Positions 8,719 through 19,110 are shown, numbered from the stretch's first letter. The stretch is 64,000 bases of DNA from Sphingobacteriales bacterium 44-15 (GCA_001899685.1 MKWG01000027.1:1-64000), one strand, 5' to 3'. The notes: generated by a model from the letters alone, not told the origin. A program made the numbers and translations.

Positions 8719-9249
8719 TTAAGACGCCGGAACCAACAAAGCGGCAATGATTGAAGGGTCAACAGCCTTAATAAATTTAGGCTCGCTTCCTGTCAATGTC
8801 AATGCACTATATCCGTTCAATTCAGTACTATTACCTCCGGTTTGTGCTGCCATATTAGTAACGGATAAACCATTTTGAAAACCTACAGCCCAATATTTTC
8901 CGTTTGCATCTTTTACGATAGCCACTGAATCAATATTTGCAAGGGTCTGCAATTCGTTTGAAACAGATTGACGGAGCCCCTTTAGGTTAAGAGTTAATAC
9001 CGGGGTATAAGCACCGCCTCCATTATCGGAAGGAGCATAGGTATCAACAAGGGTAGCCGAATTCTTGGTAAATTGATACCTGAAGAACTGCTTTCCTTCC
9101 ACCATAGTAACACCGGTAATCATTCCGTTTGCATCTTCACTGTATATATCCAGTGAATCATATTCCGATACATAAACATCTTTGATCCCTCCTATAAAGG
9201 AATCATTGCAGTTTACCAGAATAGAGGATGTTAAAGCACAAGTAGGCAT
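8719..9249 (-). CDS. Putative tail tube-like virion protein
   Basis: 176 aa, beta-rich with a Gly/Ser-rich tail. The motif VKDANGKYWAVGFQNGL and the end GYSALTLTGSEP resemble the last strands of tube-type or head-decoration proteins of Bacteroidetes phages. It follows the capsid gene directly and is bracketed by two strong terminators, which suggests an abundant virion protein. Tail tube and capsid decoration are both possible. Confidence 0.55.
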   Translation of the reverse strand: MPTCALTSSILVNCNDSFIGGIKDVYVSEYDSLDIYSEDANGMITGVTMVEGKQFFRYQFTKNSATLVDTYAPSDNGGGAYTPVLTLNLKGLRQSVSNELQTLANIDSVAIVKDANGKYWAVGFQNGLSVTNMAAQTGGNSTELNGYSALTLTGSEPKFIKAVDPSIIAALLVPAS

Positions 9250-9261
9250 TAAAAAATATTT

Positions 9262-9293
9262 TAGAAAGTAGTGCCTTAATAGAAAGGCACTAC
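9262..9293 (-). terminator. Terminator after the capsid gene
   Basis: A perfect 10-bp stem GTAGTGCCTT/AAGGCACTAC with a 6-base loop. On the minus strand it is followed by TTTCTAAAATATTTTTT. It lies just downstream of the capsid gene. Confidence 0.75.
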
Positions 9294-9310
9294 CGGAATT
9301 TTTAAATTAA

Positions 9311-10228
9311 TTACGCAGCGTGGCAGTAAACAGCCTGGTCTGGGAACCTGATTTGCACACCGGCACGGAATATTGATTCAAAACGTGCTTCACGGTTATC
9401 CTTAGAATACCAGAGCTCGTAGGTTTCCAAATCACTTTCCAGGTCAGTACCAAAAACAAAGTTACTTTTGCGACCAGCTACAATGGCATTAGTACCAGAT
9501 AATCCAGCCACACCGTATGCAGTAACGTTAGTTCCAGGTATAACCAACTCAAAAGACTTAGCGGCTTCAGGGGTAACAGCATAATGATACATATTTGAAG
9601 TAGTCAACGCCAAAATAAAATTTCTAAAGGCGTCAATACCCATGAATACGGCAATATCATCTTTATCCACTATAGCGGCAGGAATATTTGCATACACGTT
9701 ATTCACAGTATCAATGATATCGTCATACGCTGTAGAACCAGAAAAATCAATTACCCCGGCTGTCTCAGACAGGAGAGTAAGGAAGCCATCGAAAAATTGA
9801 AAATTATTTGCTGGAGACACTTCCTTTTCAGACTGCCAGATAGCTTTTTCAAGCTCTTTAGCAATTCCCTCATTGATAGTACCGGTAAGAGAATCAGCGA
9901 ATACGGTATCATCATACGAAGCACCGGCTCTCAACTGTTCCTGTAAGTACTTACCTTCCAGGTCTTCATAGCAGAAATTTTTCTGTATTTTAATTTTTGC
10001 GGTTTCAAGGTCGCGCTGGCTAAAATTTTCATCCCCCGAAGCATTCCAACCACATGCTTTTCCATTTTGGAAAGTGATTGTAGTATCATGATTATTAAGA
10101 GAAGCCTTGCCTTTGTTGCCGGGCTGAATAGCAATAAGTTTTAAAGTTTTGGAAATAGCAATCGCTTTTGCTACTAATTCGCTTTGCTGATCTTTATAAT
10201 CCGGCAAACTGGAAACATTAAATCCCAT
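9311..10228 (-). CDS. Major capsid protein
   Basis: 305 aa, about the usual length of a processed HK97-fold capsid subunit. It follows the protease and scaffold genes, the normal head-assembly order. The C-terminal part (NAIVAGRKSNFVFGTDL and FRAGVQIRFPDQAVYCHAA) is typical of Bacteroidetes phage capsids, with a P-domain-like strand followed by an A-domain. The N-terminal region (SLPDYKDQQSELVAKAI) is helical. An own terminator follows, as expected for the most abundant virion protein. Confidence 0.82.
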   Translation of the reverse strand: MGFNVSSLPDYKDQQSELVAKAIAISKTLKLIAIQPGNKGKASLNNHDTTITFQNGKACGWNASGDENFSQRDLETAKIKIQKNFCYEDLEGKYLQEQLRAGASYDDTVFADSLTGTINEGIAKELEKAIWQSEKEVSPANNFQFFDGFLTLLSETAGVIDFSGSTAYDDIIDTVNNVYANIPAAIVDKDDIAVFMGIDAFRNFILALTTSNMYHYAVTPEAAKSFELVIPGTNVTAYGVAGLSGTNAIVAGRKSNFVFGTDLESDLETYELWYSKDNREARFESIFRAGVQIRFPDQAVYCHAA

Positions 10229-10281
10229 ATTTTGAAAGTGTTTTAAATAGGTTAGCCTTAATGAGGCTTTAATAGGTTAGA

Positions 10282-10812
10282 TTAATTTTGATTTTGAAGG
10301 GCTGCTGCCAGAGCTGCAATGCCTCCTTTTACTTTTGCTTCGCTTTTTGTTTCAGCAGGTTTCTTACTGAAACCAACAGCCTGACCAGCTTCACCTGAAG
10401 GCTGATCTGCTAAAGCCTGCACTATCTTTGACAGTTTTGCAATAACAGCATTTTGCTCAGCAAACTTTTTTGAAAATTCGGCTTTAAGGTCTGAAAGCTG
10501 TGCAGAAAAATCAACTTCGTTTTTTTTCTGTTCAACTTCTTCAGCCGGGGTTTCAGGATTTTTCACCTCAGTAACTACACCTTCCGCAACGGTAAAAGAT
10601 ATTCCGCTCTCCGTTTCATAGTCGCCATCGGGGAGGATAGAAATAGTACCGTCAGAATCTATAATATCAATTGGCAGACCAACTTCAATGGAATCACCGA
10701 CAAAGGAGATTTCAGTACCGTTTTTTAATGTTTCGCTGCCAAATGTAAGTTTGGTACTTTTGAGAGCAACAACACTTTTTGCAAGATTTGCGATAATTTT
10801 AGATAAGCTCAT
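10282..10812 (-). CDS. Putative capsid scaffolding protein
   Basis: 176 aa. Residues 30-75 are beta-rich; from about 85 the protein is an acidic then Lys/Ala-rich coiled coil (PAEEVEQKKNEVDFSAQLSD and the following heptads) with a low-complexity basic tail (KPAETKSEAKVKGG). Such a coiled-coil, Ala/Glu/Lys-rich protein between protease and capsid genes is the standard scaffold position. No family is named with certainty. Confidence 0.7.
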   Translation of the reverse strand: MSLSKIIANLAKSVVALKSTKLTFGSETLKNGTEISFVGDSIEVGLPIDIIDSDGTISILPDGDYETESGISFTVAEGVVTEVKNPETPAEEVEQKKNEVDFSAQLSDLKAEFSKKFAEQNAVIAKLSKIVQALADQPSGEAGQAVGFSKKPAETKSEAKVKGGIAALAAALQNQN

Positions 10813-10827
10813 AAGTTTATAAGGAAT

Positions 10828-10846
10828 TTAAAGGGCAGATTTGCCC
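10828..10846 (-). terminator. Weak terminator between protease and scaffold genes
   Basis: A 5-bp hairpin GGGCA-GATT-TGCCC; on the minus strand it is followed by TTTAAATT. It is short and may be only partial. Confidence 0.35.
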
Positions 10847-10890
10847 ATATAATTACTTATACGTCTTTTTGAAAAAAATGGAATTTCTTG

Positions 10891-11496
10891 TTATAGCACG
10901 GTTTGAAGCTCCTGGAGGGCAGAAACCAGTTCTTGCAATGGGGTTTTCTCTTTTTCCTTATTAAGGGAAATTTCTTTGAATGAGAAGAAGCCTTCCACGC
11001 TGAAGCCCTTAAAGGTACCTTGCTTTATTTCGTTCCAGACTTCATCATTTTCAACAAAAAAGCTACCTACCCAGGAACCGTCTTTAATCGTCCCATACAA
11101 TTCAGGGTCTGGTGCATTTATACCCCTATTACTGTCTACTATAAAGGATTCAAACAGCGTAACGCCTTTAAAAAAATTGTTGCCGTGTTCCTCATTAACA
11201 CTTGCTTGCAATCCATCTTTGAAATATTTTTGAGCTGTTTTAAACACCTCATCCTTTTCAATAATTACATAATACTCTCCGTTTTCGTCATTTCTGTAAA
11301 CCGGGGTATCAGCAAGGAGTAATGCACCGGTAACTATTCTTTTTTCCTCGTTATTGATTTGAAATTTTACAGGCTTATTAGCTGAGAAGGAAACAAAATT
11401 CCTTTCAATTGCAGGTAACGAAACAAGTGCAACAGCACTAAGTCCCTCATCATCGCTCTCAATCCTCATTTTGTAAACTGGTAATTCTTTTGTCAT
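10891..11496 (-). CDS. Prohead protease, XkdF-like
   Basis: 201-aa XkdF-type phage serine protease that would process scaffold and capsid. Signature segments are KMRIESDDEGLSAVALVSLP at the N-terminus and GSWVGSFFVENDEVWNEI followed by GTFKGFSVEG near residue 155-170. The invariant VNEEHG segment at about 122 is the likely histidine region, and the S of GFSVEG the likely nucleophile region. It is directly upstream of scaffold and capsid on the same transcript. The C-terminal extension is a short charged helix. Confidence 0.82.
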   Translation of the reverse strand: MTKELPVYKMRIESDDEGLSAVALVSLPAIERNFVSFSANKPVKFQINNEEKRIVTGALLLADTPVYRNDENGEYYVIIEKDEVFKTAQKYFKDGLQASVNEEHGNNFFKGVTLFESFIVDSNRGINAPDPELYGTIKDGSWVGSFFVENDEVWNEIKQGTFKGFSVEGFFSFKEISLNKEKEKTPLQELVSALQELQTVL

Positions 11497-11535
11497 TTCA
11501 TTTTAGTTTAAGAAGTTTTAAGATTATTTAGCTTT

Positions 11536-13356
11536 CTATCCCATAGAACTTGCTGTCTCGTATCCGGCAACCCTGTTTTGGGTATTGGTTACCTCGCTTA
11601 TGCCAACATTTACCTGTATAGGCTTCTGAGAATTTACATTAGTGATATCCGAAATACTGGAAGTGTCCAAACGGGTAAGATTAGCAGTAGTGGGAACCGG
11701 AGGTGCTGTATAACTGACCGGGCTTCCTGTGCTGCTTACAGACGTACTATCTACCGAAGTTCTTTTTATTGCTGCCAGGTTCGCAAGCCCTGAGGCAACG
11801 GCAGCGGCTGCATATACTGCACCCAAAAAAGGACTGGCAACCGTAGGAACGGGCAGAAAAGCTGATTCATAAGCCTTTGTAGCTGAGGAATACGTTGAGA
11901 TCAAAGTCGAAGCTATAGCTAATGCTTTGCCTGTCTTAGTACTTTCACCCGCTATTCTTGCACCGCTACTCAATATACCCGCAGTAGCATTAGCAATCTC
12001 CAATTTACTATTTAATAACTGTTTTCCAATATTCTTTTGATCTTCTGCTGCCTGTCTTTCGGCATCAGTTATTCGTCCCTGAGCAGCAACGGTCGTACTG
12101 ATTATTTTTTCGGAAAATTCATTTAACTGTCCAAATCTATCACTATAGTTTACACTTTCAATCTCGGTTTTCTGTTGCCCGGTTGTAATGATTTCATTCA
12201 GGGCATCCAGGTTTTGCTGCTGTTGACGGGAAACTAATTGTGTATTTGCGTCAATAAGAATTTTTAATCTCTCTTCCTCCGCTTTCTGTATTTCTTCATT
12301 ACGCTTTTTTAAATCCTTTATATATTCATCATGGGCTTTTTTTCTTTCGTCTTCCTGTTGCTTTGCATGAGTGGCGTCAAGTATTCTGATCTGCTGTAAA
12401 ACTTTTGCATACTCATCTTTATTGTCCTTATTAAGGTCAAGCCTACGTTTGAGATTATCCCTTTCAATTTGATAGGTGTCTTTCCCGCGTGCCTTTAATA
12501 CTGCAATATCATCGTCTTTAGCCTTTATAGAGGATTCAAGCTGTTTTCTATTAGCTTCATCTATTTGTGCCTGGCGTTCTTTTGCTGCACCTTCAGAATA
12601 AGCACCGACCACGTCAAAGCCTTTTTTGATCTCATCTATTGCACCGCTAAAGTCTCCTTTAAATACTTTGACTAAAGCATTCACCGGAGCGGCAACAAAG
12701 TTTAAAATTGCATTCCCAACACCGTATGCGACTTGTTTGATTTTATCGAATGAATCCCCAATTTTTCCTAACCACGGGAAAACATCAGTTAAGGTTTGTT
12801 TTACTTTATCCCAACTTGCTATTAAAGCTGCAATAGCCGACACTATCAAAACAATAGGTATTGCTTTGAATGCAGTGCCGAAACCTTTAGTAGCAACAGC
12901 AGCCCCCTCCGTCGCCTCAGTCTGTGCTTTTGTGCCTATTGTGAGGGCTGTCAGGATACGCTTTCCCTCGTCCAATGTACTAATTACCTGCTGTGCACCT
13001 TGCAACAAACCTAAAGCTGCATTAACCTTCAATAACTGTTTTTGTAATTCGTCATTGCTGCCCGCAAAAATGGCAACTGCTGAGGTTAAGGAAGTATAAG
13101 CACCTACAGCCCCCTTCGCAATATTTCCAACGGCTGCCAGCTTTTCGCCTGGGTCTAAAGCTCTGATCTCCTCTTTTAAGTCCTGGAAGTTTGCTTTTAA
13201 GTCTCCCATCTTATTAAGGACTTGGTAATACTCCTTTGAGCCCTGAATAGTCTTTCCCAATTCCTTATTAAGAGAGGCATATTCTTTCCGCATGTCGCCA
13301 ACGGTCTTCTCCGCACCGTTAGCATTTACGTTATAATCTAAAACTACATTTGCCAT
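11536..13356 (-). CDS. Tail tape measure protein
   Basis: 606 aa. N-terminus ANVVLDYNVNANGAEKTVGD with MRKEYASLNKEL is the usual start of tape measure proteins. There are hydrophobic segments at about 85-130 and 165-185 and long charged heptads at 255-370 (ERDNLKRRLDLNKDNKDE). The C-terminal third is Ala/Ser-rich (LAIASTLISTYSSATKAYES). It sets tail length during assembly; 606 residues would predict a tail of roughly 90 nm. It supports a long non-contractile tail. Confidence 0.88.
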   Translation of the reverse strand: MANVVLDYNVNANGAEKTVGDMRKEYASLNKELGKTIQGSKEYYQVLNKMGDLKANFQDLKEEIRALDPGEKLAAVGNIAKGAVGAYTSLTSAVAIFAGSNDELQKQLLKVNAALGLLQGAQQVISTLDEGKRILTALTIGTKAQTEATEGAAVATKGFGTAFKAIPIVLIVSAIAALIASWDKVKQTLTDVFPWLGKIGDSFDKIKQVAYGVGNAILNFVAAPVNALVKVFKGDFSGAIDEIKKGFDVVGAYSEGAAKERQAQIDEANRKQLESSIKAKDDDIAVLKARGKDTYQIERDNLKRRLDLNKDNKDEYAKVLQQIRILDATHAKQQEDERKKAHDEYIKDLKKRNEEIQKAEEERLKILIDANTQLVSRQQQQNLDALNEIITTGQQKTEIESVNYSDRFGQLNEFSEKIISTTVAAQGRITDAERQAAEDQKNIGKQLLNSKLEIANATAGILSSGARIAGESTKTGKALAIASTLISTYSSATKAYESAFLPVPTVASPFLGAVYAAAAVASGLANLAAIKRTSVDSTSVSSTGSPVSYTAPPVPTTANLTRLDTSSISDITNVNSQKPIQVNVGISEVTNTQNRVAGYETASSMG

Positions 13357-13395
13357 TATGATTTCATAGGTTTAAGCTGAAACTAAATTTGTTTA

Positions 13396-16300
13396 TTAAG
13401 CATAGTAATCATCTTTCAGGTAAATCTCAATCTTATCAAGATTGAAGTAATCCCTACTCGTAAAACTGTACGTTCCTGAACTGTCTAAATCTTTATGATC
13501 TACCAAATTGCCATTAACCCAAAGCTCCAAATGTCTTTCTCCTGTTGCTGTGCAGGTTACCGATATAGATGCTGTGAATGCTGTGCCGGGTCTGGTCGTA
13601 GAATAAGGACTTATTCCGGAGGTTACGGTAGTGCCCAAAGTGAATCCGGGAATATTTCCTACGGCTGAAATATTATTGTGTTGCACACCTATGACTACCT
13701 CAGCACTATACAGGTCTGTATCGTTCAAAATAACTTCCAGCTCATCTTCAGCCCCGATAGGGTGAGAACTGAATGAATAAGTCCCGGAACCATTCACAGA
13801 AATTCCATCTAAAAAGAAACCATTAGTTTTTAGGGTTAAAGATTTCTTACCAGAGCCTGAAATAACTACCGATATAACAGCAGAAGAAGCAGATACTTCA
13901 CCCCGATCTTCAGTAACTGAAGTTCCAGCCCCCACCGAAGAGCCAAACGTGTAACCGGGAACCCCACTCACCCCGGTAATAGTGTTATCTGTTGAATTGT
14001 TCGTGATTTTAAAATCCACATACTCAGGTGTACACTCCCCAACCTCCAACACCTGTAAGGTTTTCCCGGTTGCCCACTCAATGGAATTTTTCAGGGCGCA
14101 AACATAGGTTTCACCGGAAGCTCCCGGTTGAACGGCAAGAAAGTGTAAAGTATCATAACAATCAGAGTAAGCCATATTGACCTCCTCTTCCATTGGGTTA
14201 CTTACTTTGTAAGTAATGCATTCACTCGTAAAGCAATCTCCCAAATCAATGACCTGAATAAACTGATCTCCTGTTATTGTTTTCTCTAATGCACATATAG
14301 TTTCAAGCTGAAACTGTGCAAGTGATAAGGTTGTTAATACACCCTCACAGTTATAATAGTTAACCGTGTTGACATAAGCGGAATAGTTTTTAACTGAATA
14401 AGACTTGCAGGCGGGGTCGGGAGGAGGCACAGGTACAGGATACCTTACCAAATCCGGGCATCTTACCAACTCACACAGTGTTAATGTATTTTTACCCGGT
14501 AAGTAATCCTTAATAGCATTAATACGGTAATAAGTTCCATCAATGCAAATTCTACGGGTTAAATCCAAAGTAGCAATATCAACAGGATTTAATTTAACCC
14601 ATGCTGTCAGCATCTTTGCATCATTTTGGGTTATCTCTGCAAATGTGTTTTCCCATTCCTTCAAAAGATTTGAAAAGTCAGGACTATTTTTTACCGGGTA
14701 GTTTTGAACCAAACCAAAATACGGATTAGGTGTTGCAAACAGTAAATCCCGGGTGGGGTTTGTATCATTATCCACATTTGAAAAAATAGGATATTCATCT
14801 TTATACCTCAAATAAGAGCCCGAAACATAATTGTAAGACCTGTCTATTAATATCGGGGTTAGTTGTACAACATATCTATTACAGTCCTGTAGCCCCTGAT
14901 AATAACAGATACGGGGATTTACGGCTTTAGGTTTTCGTGTAATGTTCTTATCTGAACTATCATACAAGGCAATTATTTGTTTGTCATTTTCTGTTAAGTA
15001 ATAGAAAGTATCTGCTTTAGCATAAAATGTACTGTCAACAGCCCCTCCCGTCCTCGTTACCTCTCTATCAACATAAAAACTTAAAGGGTTATTTACAATG
15101 TCAATTGTGTAAGTCTGACCCTGATAAAAAATCTTTACCCCTACTCTGGCATGAGCAAATGTTTTATCGGTGGGTAGTGTTGTCCCTTCAATCTCACTGT
15201 ATCCCGTTATATTAAAAAGATACTTATTTGAGTTTTTAATTTCACAGGTTACCTCGCACGGAATAGGTTCATTATTATATACTACCGGGAAACATGCACT
15301 GAATATATTATTTTGTAGAATGTCCTTAGTAGAGGATGAAAATTCATATCCCGTTTCCTGAGTAAGCTCCCCGTAAGTTTTTCCGGTCAAAGTTTTATAG
15401 TAGGCTGTCCAGTAATCTGAATCGTCTTTATAAGATAATTTTAAATTACCGTCCTGTAATGATGGTATGGGGGTAATGACCACATCTTGTGAATAGTCTA
15501 TCTTATCCGACCAGTCCAGGGGTGAAAGCTCATTATTGTAATATTGTCCGGAGGTAAGGATATTGAAATGTCCTGGTCTATCCCTGTCAGGAACCGGAAT
15601 TAAATTGAACAATTTGAAAATGCTTGAAACAAAATCAATTTGTTTTACATTTTTCAGGCAGAAGTCCGAATAAGTTATCCGCGCATTATCAAAGTTTTTT
15701 GAAAGCCCTATTATTAGGGTTGGGGGGATAGTTTTACTTGTGTACATAGTTGCTGTACCTGGGTCATATAGACCAGGCAAACCAAATACGCTAATCATGT
15801 GATCTGAATCATAAAGAGATGCAAAATACATGCTCACTTTAAGCCTTTCCCCTTCCTGCATCGGAATTGACTGTGTAGGTATTGTTACCTCTTTGACTTC
15901 CGTTGTATAGTCGAGGGGGGCAAGTGGTAACACGGGGCTTTTCATTAAATCTCCTGTGTTGTATTTAACTGCATACTTTGCAGCCATTACATGACTGGAT
16001 TCATCAGCCGAATAAACCGAATAAATTATCCATATTCTTAGTGGGGTATTCCATGCATTGGTTACAATGTGGGGGGAAGTAAACGTAAAATAAACGCTGG
16101 GTAAGGTTACATTTACATCATATACTGAGGTTACGGGTGCAATATATGTCATACCCGAAGCAGAATAATAATCACCTCCGCTCTGCACACACTGAAACAA
16201 TTCCAACCCTTCAACAGGCGTAGCATAATAAGCCATATTATCAACTGCCTCACTTTCAAACTGCCAACCTTCTGAACAATCCCCGCCATTCACCACACTT

Positions 16301-17028
16301 TCAAATCCTTTTCCCTCAAATGCACCGTCTTTATAAGGGATAACTAAACGTTTGAAATAATCAGAGTTTAAAAAGTCTGAATCATAAGAAAATCCGGCAT
16401 CGGCAAAAATCAGATCAAGGTATTGTTTGGCGAATAATGCAGGACGTAAATTTGAAATAAAAAAGTTGGTTGCATTCACTGTATCAAACTGCCCGTAATC
16501 TGCCAGAGGATATATTACTCCAGTACATGGGTTTTCATCCTGTTCTGACCAACTATCAAAGATTGTATCAAAATCACAACGGTGAGTAAATTGTTCAGTC
16601 AATTCCGGGCTTATATCCTCCAATTTCTTATCCGCTAAAACGGAAACAAAATCTGTTAAATCACTTATGATTTGAACAGAATAGGTTGCATATCCGTTTA
16701 GCTTAGTAGCAGAAATTAATTTGGCGTAACCGGTCATTACAACCATATTATTTTCTATGACGTAGCATCTCGCTTTCTTTTTAAAATCATAATACTGTCC
16801 AATATTATTTGTATTAGCCTCTGGCTTTTCAAATGCTGTAACTTTTGTGTTAAAAAGAAAGTTGAAAGCCTTGTTATTGCTGGCAGTGCCAGGAACTGTA
16901 ACGGTCTTTGAAAATGAAGAGGAGGTTTTACTTATGTCTTTAATATTCTGAATAGAAAAATTTAAAGGAATTTCTATTTCCTCAATCAGCTCAATTCTTT
17001 CTCCTTCTATATATAGTCTGGTATTCAT
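13396..17028 (-). CDS. Large tail/baseplate protein
   Basis: 1210-aa protein, the largest in the prophage. The N-terminal part (MNTRLYIEGERIELIEEIE, then IKDISKTSSSFSKTVTVPGT) is a common start of the distal tail/central hub protein family in Bacteroidetes phages. The middle contains many aromatic beta strands; the last 250 residues are Gly/Ser-rich beta-domain repeats with CxxYxV-type elements. It could act as tail tip or hub and bind host structures. The stop overlaps the 418-aa gene start by one base. Confidence 0.7.
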   Translation of the reverse strand: MNTRLYIEGERIELIEEIEIPLNFSIQNIKDISKTSSSFSKTVTVPGTASNNKAFNFLFNTKVTAFEKPEANTNNIGQYYDFKKKARCYVIENNMVVMTGYAKLISATKLNGYATYSVQIISDLTDFVSVLADKKLEDISPELTEQFTHRCDFDTIFDSWSEQDENPCTGVIYPLADYGQFDTVNATNFFISNLRPALFAKQYLDLIFADAGFSYDSDFLNSDYFKRLVIPYKDGAFEGKGFESVVNGGDCSEGWQFESEAVDNMAYYATPVEGLELFQCVQSGGDYYSASGMTYIAPVTSVYDVNVTLPSVYFTFTSPHIVTNAWNTPLRIWIIYSVYSADESSHVMAAKYAVKYNTGDLMKSPVLPLAPLDYTTEVKEVTIPTQSIPMQEGERLKVSMYFASLYDSDHMISVFGLPGLYDPGTATMYTSKTIPPTLIIGLSKNFDNARITYSDFCLKNVKQIDFVSSIFKLFNLIPVPDRDRPGHFNILTSGQYYNNELSPLDWSDKIDYSQDVVITPIPSLQDGNLKLSYKDDSDYWTAYYKTLTGKTYGELTQETGYEFSSSTKDILQNNIFSACFPVVYNNEPIPCEVTCEIKNSNKYLFNITGYSEIEGTTLPTDKTFAHARVGVKIFYQGQTYTIDIVNNPLSFYVDREVTRTGGAVDSTFYAKADTFYYLTENDKQIIALYDSSDKNITRKPKAVNPRICYYQGLQDCNRYVVQLTPILIDRSYNYVSGSYLRYKDEYPIFSNVDNDTNPTRDLLFATPNPYFGLVQNYPVKNSPDFSNLLKEWENTFAEITQNDAKMLTAWVKLNPVDIATLDLTRRICIDGTYYRINAIKDYLPGKNTLTLCELVRCPDLVRYPVPVPPPDPACKSYSVKNYSAYVNTVNYYNCEGVLTTLSLAQFQLETICALEKTITGDQFIQVIDLGDCFTSECITYKVSNPMEEEVNMAYSDCYDTLHFLAVQPGASGETYVCALKNSIEWATGKTLQVLEVGECTPEYVDFKITNNSTDNTITGVSGVPGYTFGSSVGAGTSVTEDRGEVSASSAVISVVISGSGKKSLTLKTNGFFLDGISVNGSGTYSFSSHPIGAEDELEVILNDTDLYSAEVVIGVQHNNISAVGNIPGFTLGTTVTSGISPYSTTRPGTAFTASISVTCTATGERHLELWVNGNLVDHKDLDSSGTYSFTSRDYFNLDKIEIYLKDDYYA

Positions 17029-18284
17029 TACTGTAATTGAGAATTATAACTTGTTGAAGGAATTAGTTTCAATGTGAGATCATATTTTTTCTGAAATTTC
17101 CTGTATGAAAGTTTGTAATCATTTGCATCTATAGATGCAGAATACATGACGTTATCAGTGCCTTTGAAAAAGACTATTGGAGACATTACTAAAGACTTCA
17201 AAAGTTTTACATCATCATCAGAAAGCCAATTAGCTGTTATCTCAATTGTATCCTGAAGCTCAGTAAAGTAATTTACTTTCGTTTGGTCGTAACTATTATT
17301 AACGTATGAACTGCCAACAAGTTTACCTGCCTGCTTTGTAAATGACTGAGCTTTTTTTGTTGTTGATATAATATTTTTTGAATTGAAAATATATTGATCG
17401 AATGCTCCCAAATTATTAAGCCAGTAGACAATGATAGGCTCAGGATAACGATAGCAGGATGTATCTAAAACAATCTCAACATAATCCGTTGCTTTTTCAG
17501 CACCTGAATAAATCATACAAACATTCCAACGCTTCACACCGCTATCAAAAAAAGAATCATCTCCGTAAACCTTTGTATAAAGACTTTCATCATTTATCTT
17601 CTGCATAGCATTCACGCCAACATTAACACATTGCACACCTGAAGCATCACTATAAGAATTATCAACTCGGTAAATTCCTTTCAATGAAGACCAGTCCCCC
17701 GGTACAGAATTGGTAAACGTGCAGATTTCAATTTTTGCAGCCGGTGTATATTCCCCGGCTTTATTATAAAAGAATAAATATTGATCTCCGAATACAGCAG
17801 ATGTTTTTAATTCTTTTGCCTTATTAAGGAATAGCTTTTCATAGTTACCGATAACGTACTGAGATAATGCTGCATCATCTTTCCAGGGAGCAGCATTAAG
17901 GGAAATGAATGTGTTACCTGTTGCCTGGCTTTCAGAAGTCCAGGAGCCATTATTATTTCGCTCTTCTCCGTAGTAAAGCTGTAGCTCACAGGCACTATTT
18001 GGACTTTGCTGGAAAATGTCGCTGCTTGAAAAAACATACTCCCATTTAGTAAATGCTGAAGCAATATTTTTTAAGTTAAAAACGCCTTTATCAGTTAGCG
18101 GCTCCGGAAAACTTTTTAAACGTACTTTCTTTTCTCCGTTAACATAGACATCAGCCCAAAACTTAAAGTCCTTCCATTCGGGACTATCCGGGTCATAATC
18201 TGACTGCTCTACAACCGAGATTATTTCTCCGTTTGAGTATTGTAAAGTGTTTTCTTCAGGTTGTTGTATAATCGAATATGACAT
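17028..18284 (-). CDS. Tail protein, distal tail-like
   Basis: 418 aa, beta-rich with conserved Tyr/Trp/Asn segments (WKDFKFWADVYVNGEKK and the following region). It is positioned between a small tail gene and the 1210-aa hub-like gene, as for distal tail or Dit-like proteins. I cannot assign a named family. Late operon, one-base overlap at both ends. Confidence 0.6.
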   Translation of the reverse strand: MSYSIIQQPEENTLQYSNGEIISVVEQSDYDPDSPEWKDFKFWADVYVNGEKKVRLKSFPEPLTDKGVFNLKNIASAFTKWEYVFSSSDIFQQSPNSACELQLYYGEERNNNGSWTSESQATGNTFISLNAAPWKDDAALSQYVIGNYEKLFLNKAKELKTSAVFGDQYLFFYNKAGEYTPAAKIEICTFTNSVPGDWSSLKGIYRVDNSYSDASGVQCVNVGVNAMQKINDESLYTKVYGDDSFFDSGVKRWNVCMIYSGAEKATDYVEIVLDTSCYRYPEPIIVYWLNNLGAFDQYIFNSKNIISTTKKAQSFTKQAGKLVGSSYVNNSYDQTKVNYFTELQDTIEITANWLSDDDVKLLKSLVMSPIVFFKGTDNVMYSASIDANDYKLSYRKFQKKYDLTLKLIPSTSYNSQLQ

Positions 18285-18791
18285 TTACTTACTAATTTTT
18301 ATATTTAATCCTGTAGCCCCTTCAGTAGCGGCTTCAGCTAAATTTTCTGTGTATATTTCCTGAAGAAGCTGCTGCACCTCCTCATATATTTCTTGATCCT
18401 TTCGCTTAGCCCACCCCCTCACATTCACACCTCTAATCCCTTCCTTTTTAATACCTCTTGCAATCTGAAATCCTAACGAGCGTAATCCATTTGCTTTGGT
18501 GGAACCTTTTAGCTTAATGCCTTTCACCTTAGCCCAGGCTTCGATTTTTTCAGCCGGTGGTAACTGTAACCCTTGTTTACGACCCCCTAAAATAAATGCT
18601 ATGTCTTCTGAGGCTAATACTTTTAAATTAAACCTTACATCTCCTCTCTCAATCACTTCTCTTTCTATACTCCTCAACGTTCCCCCGGTCGCAATCTTTT
18701 TTTTCTTAGTCAGTTCCTGTCGAAGGAGATTAACCGATTCATCTCCCGTCTTTTCCAAATATGCTTTTACTTCTTCGTTTACGTTCCTCAT
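18285..18791 (-). CDS. Tail-completion-like protein
   Basis: 168 aa, basic. The pattern of EVKAYLEKTGDESVNLLRQE followed by KIATGGTLRSIEREV and a DIAFILGGRKQG turn is reminiscent of HK97 gp10-type tail completion proteins (Thr-rich loop after an N-terminal helix). Its ATG overlaps the TGA of the -1 frame extension of the upstream gene as ATGA, linking their translation. Confidence 0.6.
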   Translation of the reverse strand: MRNVNEEVKAYLEKTGDESVNLLRQELTKKKKIATGGTLRSIEREVIERGDVRFNLKVLASEDIAFILGGRKQGLQLPPAEKIEAWAKVKGIKLKGSTKANGLRSLGFQIARGIKKEGIRGVNVRGWAKRKDQEIYEEVQQLLQEIYTENLAEAATEGATGLNIKISK

Positions 18792-19110
18792 TTTTTTTTA
18801 TTCTTTAGCTCCGTCCATTGTAAGAAGTGAGTAATAGTAACTAAGAATTCATTCAACCTCATCTCAAAAAAATAGTTCATTCGCTGATAGTCCTCATTCG
18901 CCATTCTATAAACTAAGTGCCAAAAATTCCAGCGTTTAATAAAAGCTGAATCTGCTGAAGCAAAGCCTCCTCCGTTTGATTCAGTTTCTCCTTGTTGCTG
19001 TTCCTCTTCTCTTTCAACGTCTTCAAAACTTCGTTCAACTGCATCGGAATTTGTTTCTCCACCCAGGAAAAAGAAACGGCTTGAAATTTCACGGAAAGAG
19101 CAAAAAAAAA
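18788..19110 (-). CDS. -1 frame extension of the tail chaperone (GT-like)
   Basis: Open reading in the -1 frame from the T9 run at 19102-19110 to TGA at 18788-18790, about 104 codons with no stop. It reads as an acidic/Gln/Gly linker (EREEEQQQGETESNGGG) and then an aromatic helix region (RWNFWHLVYRMANEDYQ, then MNYFFEMRLNEF). It extends 125 bp beyond the 240-aa stop. Its TGA overlaps the next ATG as ATGA, the usual sign that a frame is really translated. A separate start at the ATG at 18904 (38 aa) is an alternative. The slippery site is inferred. Confidence 0.55.
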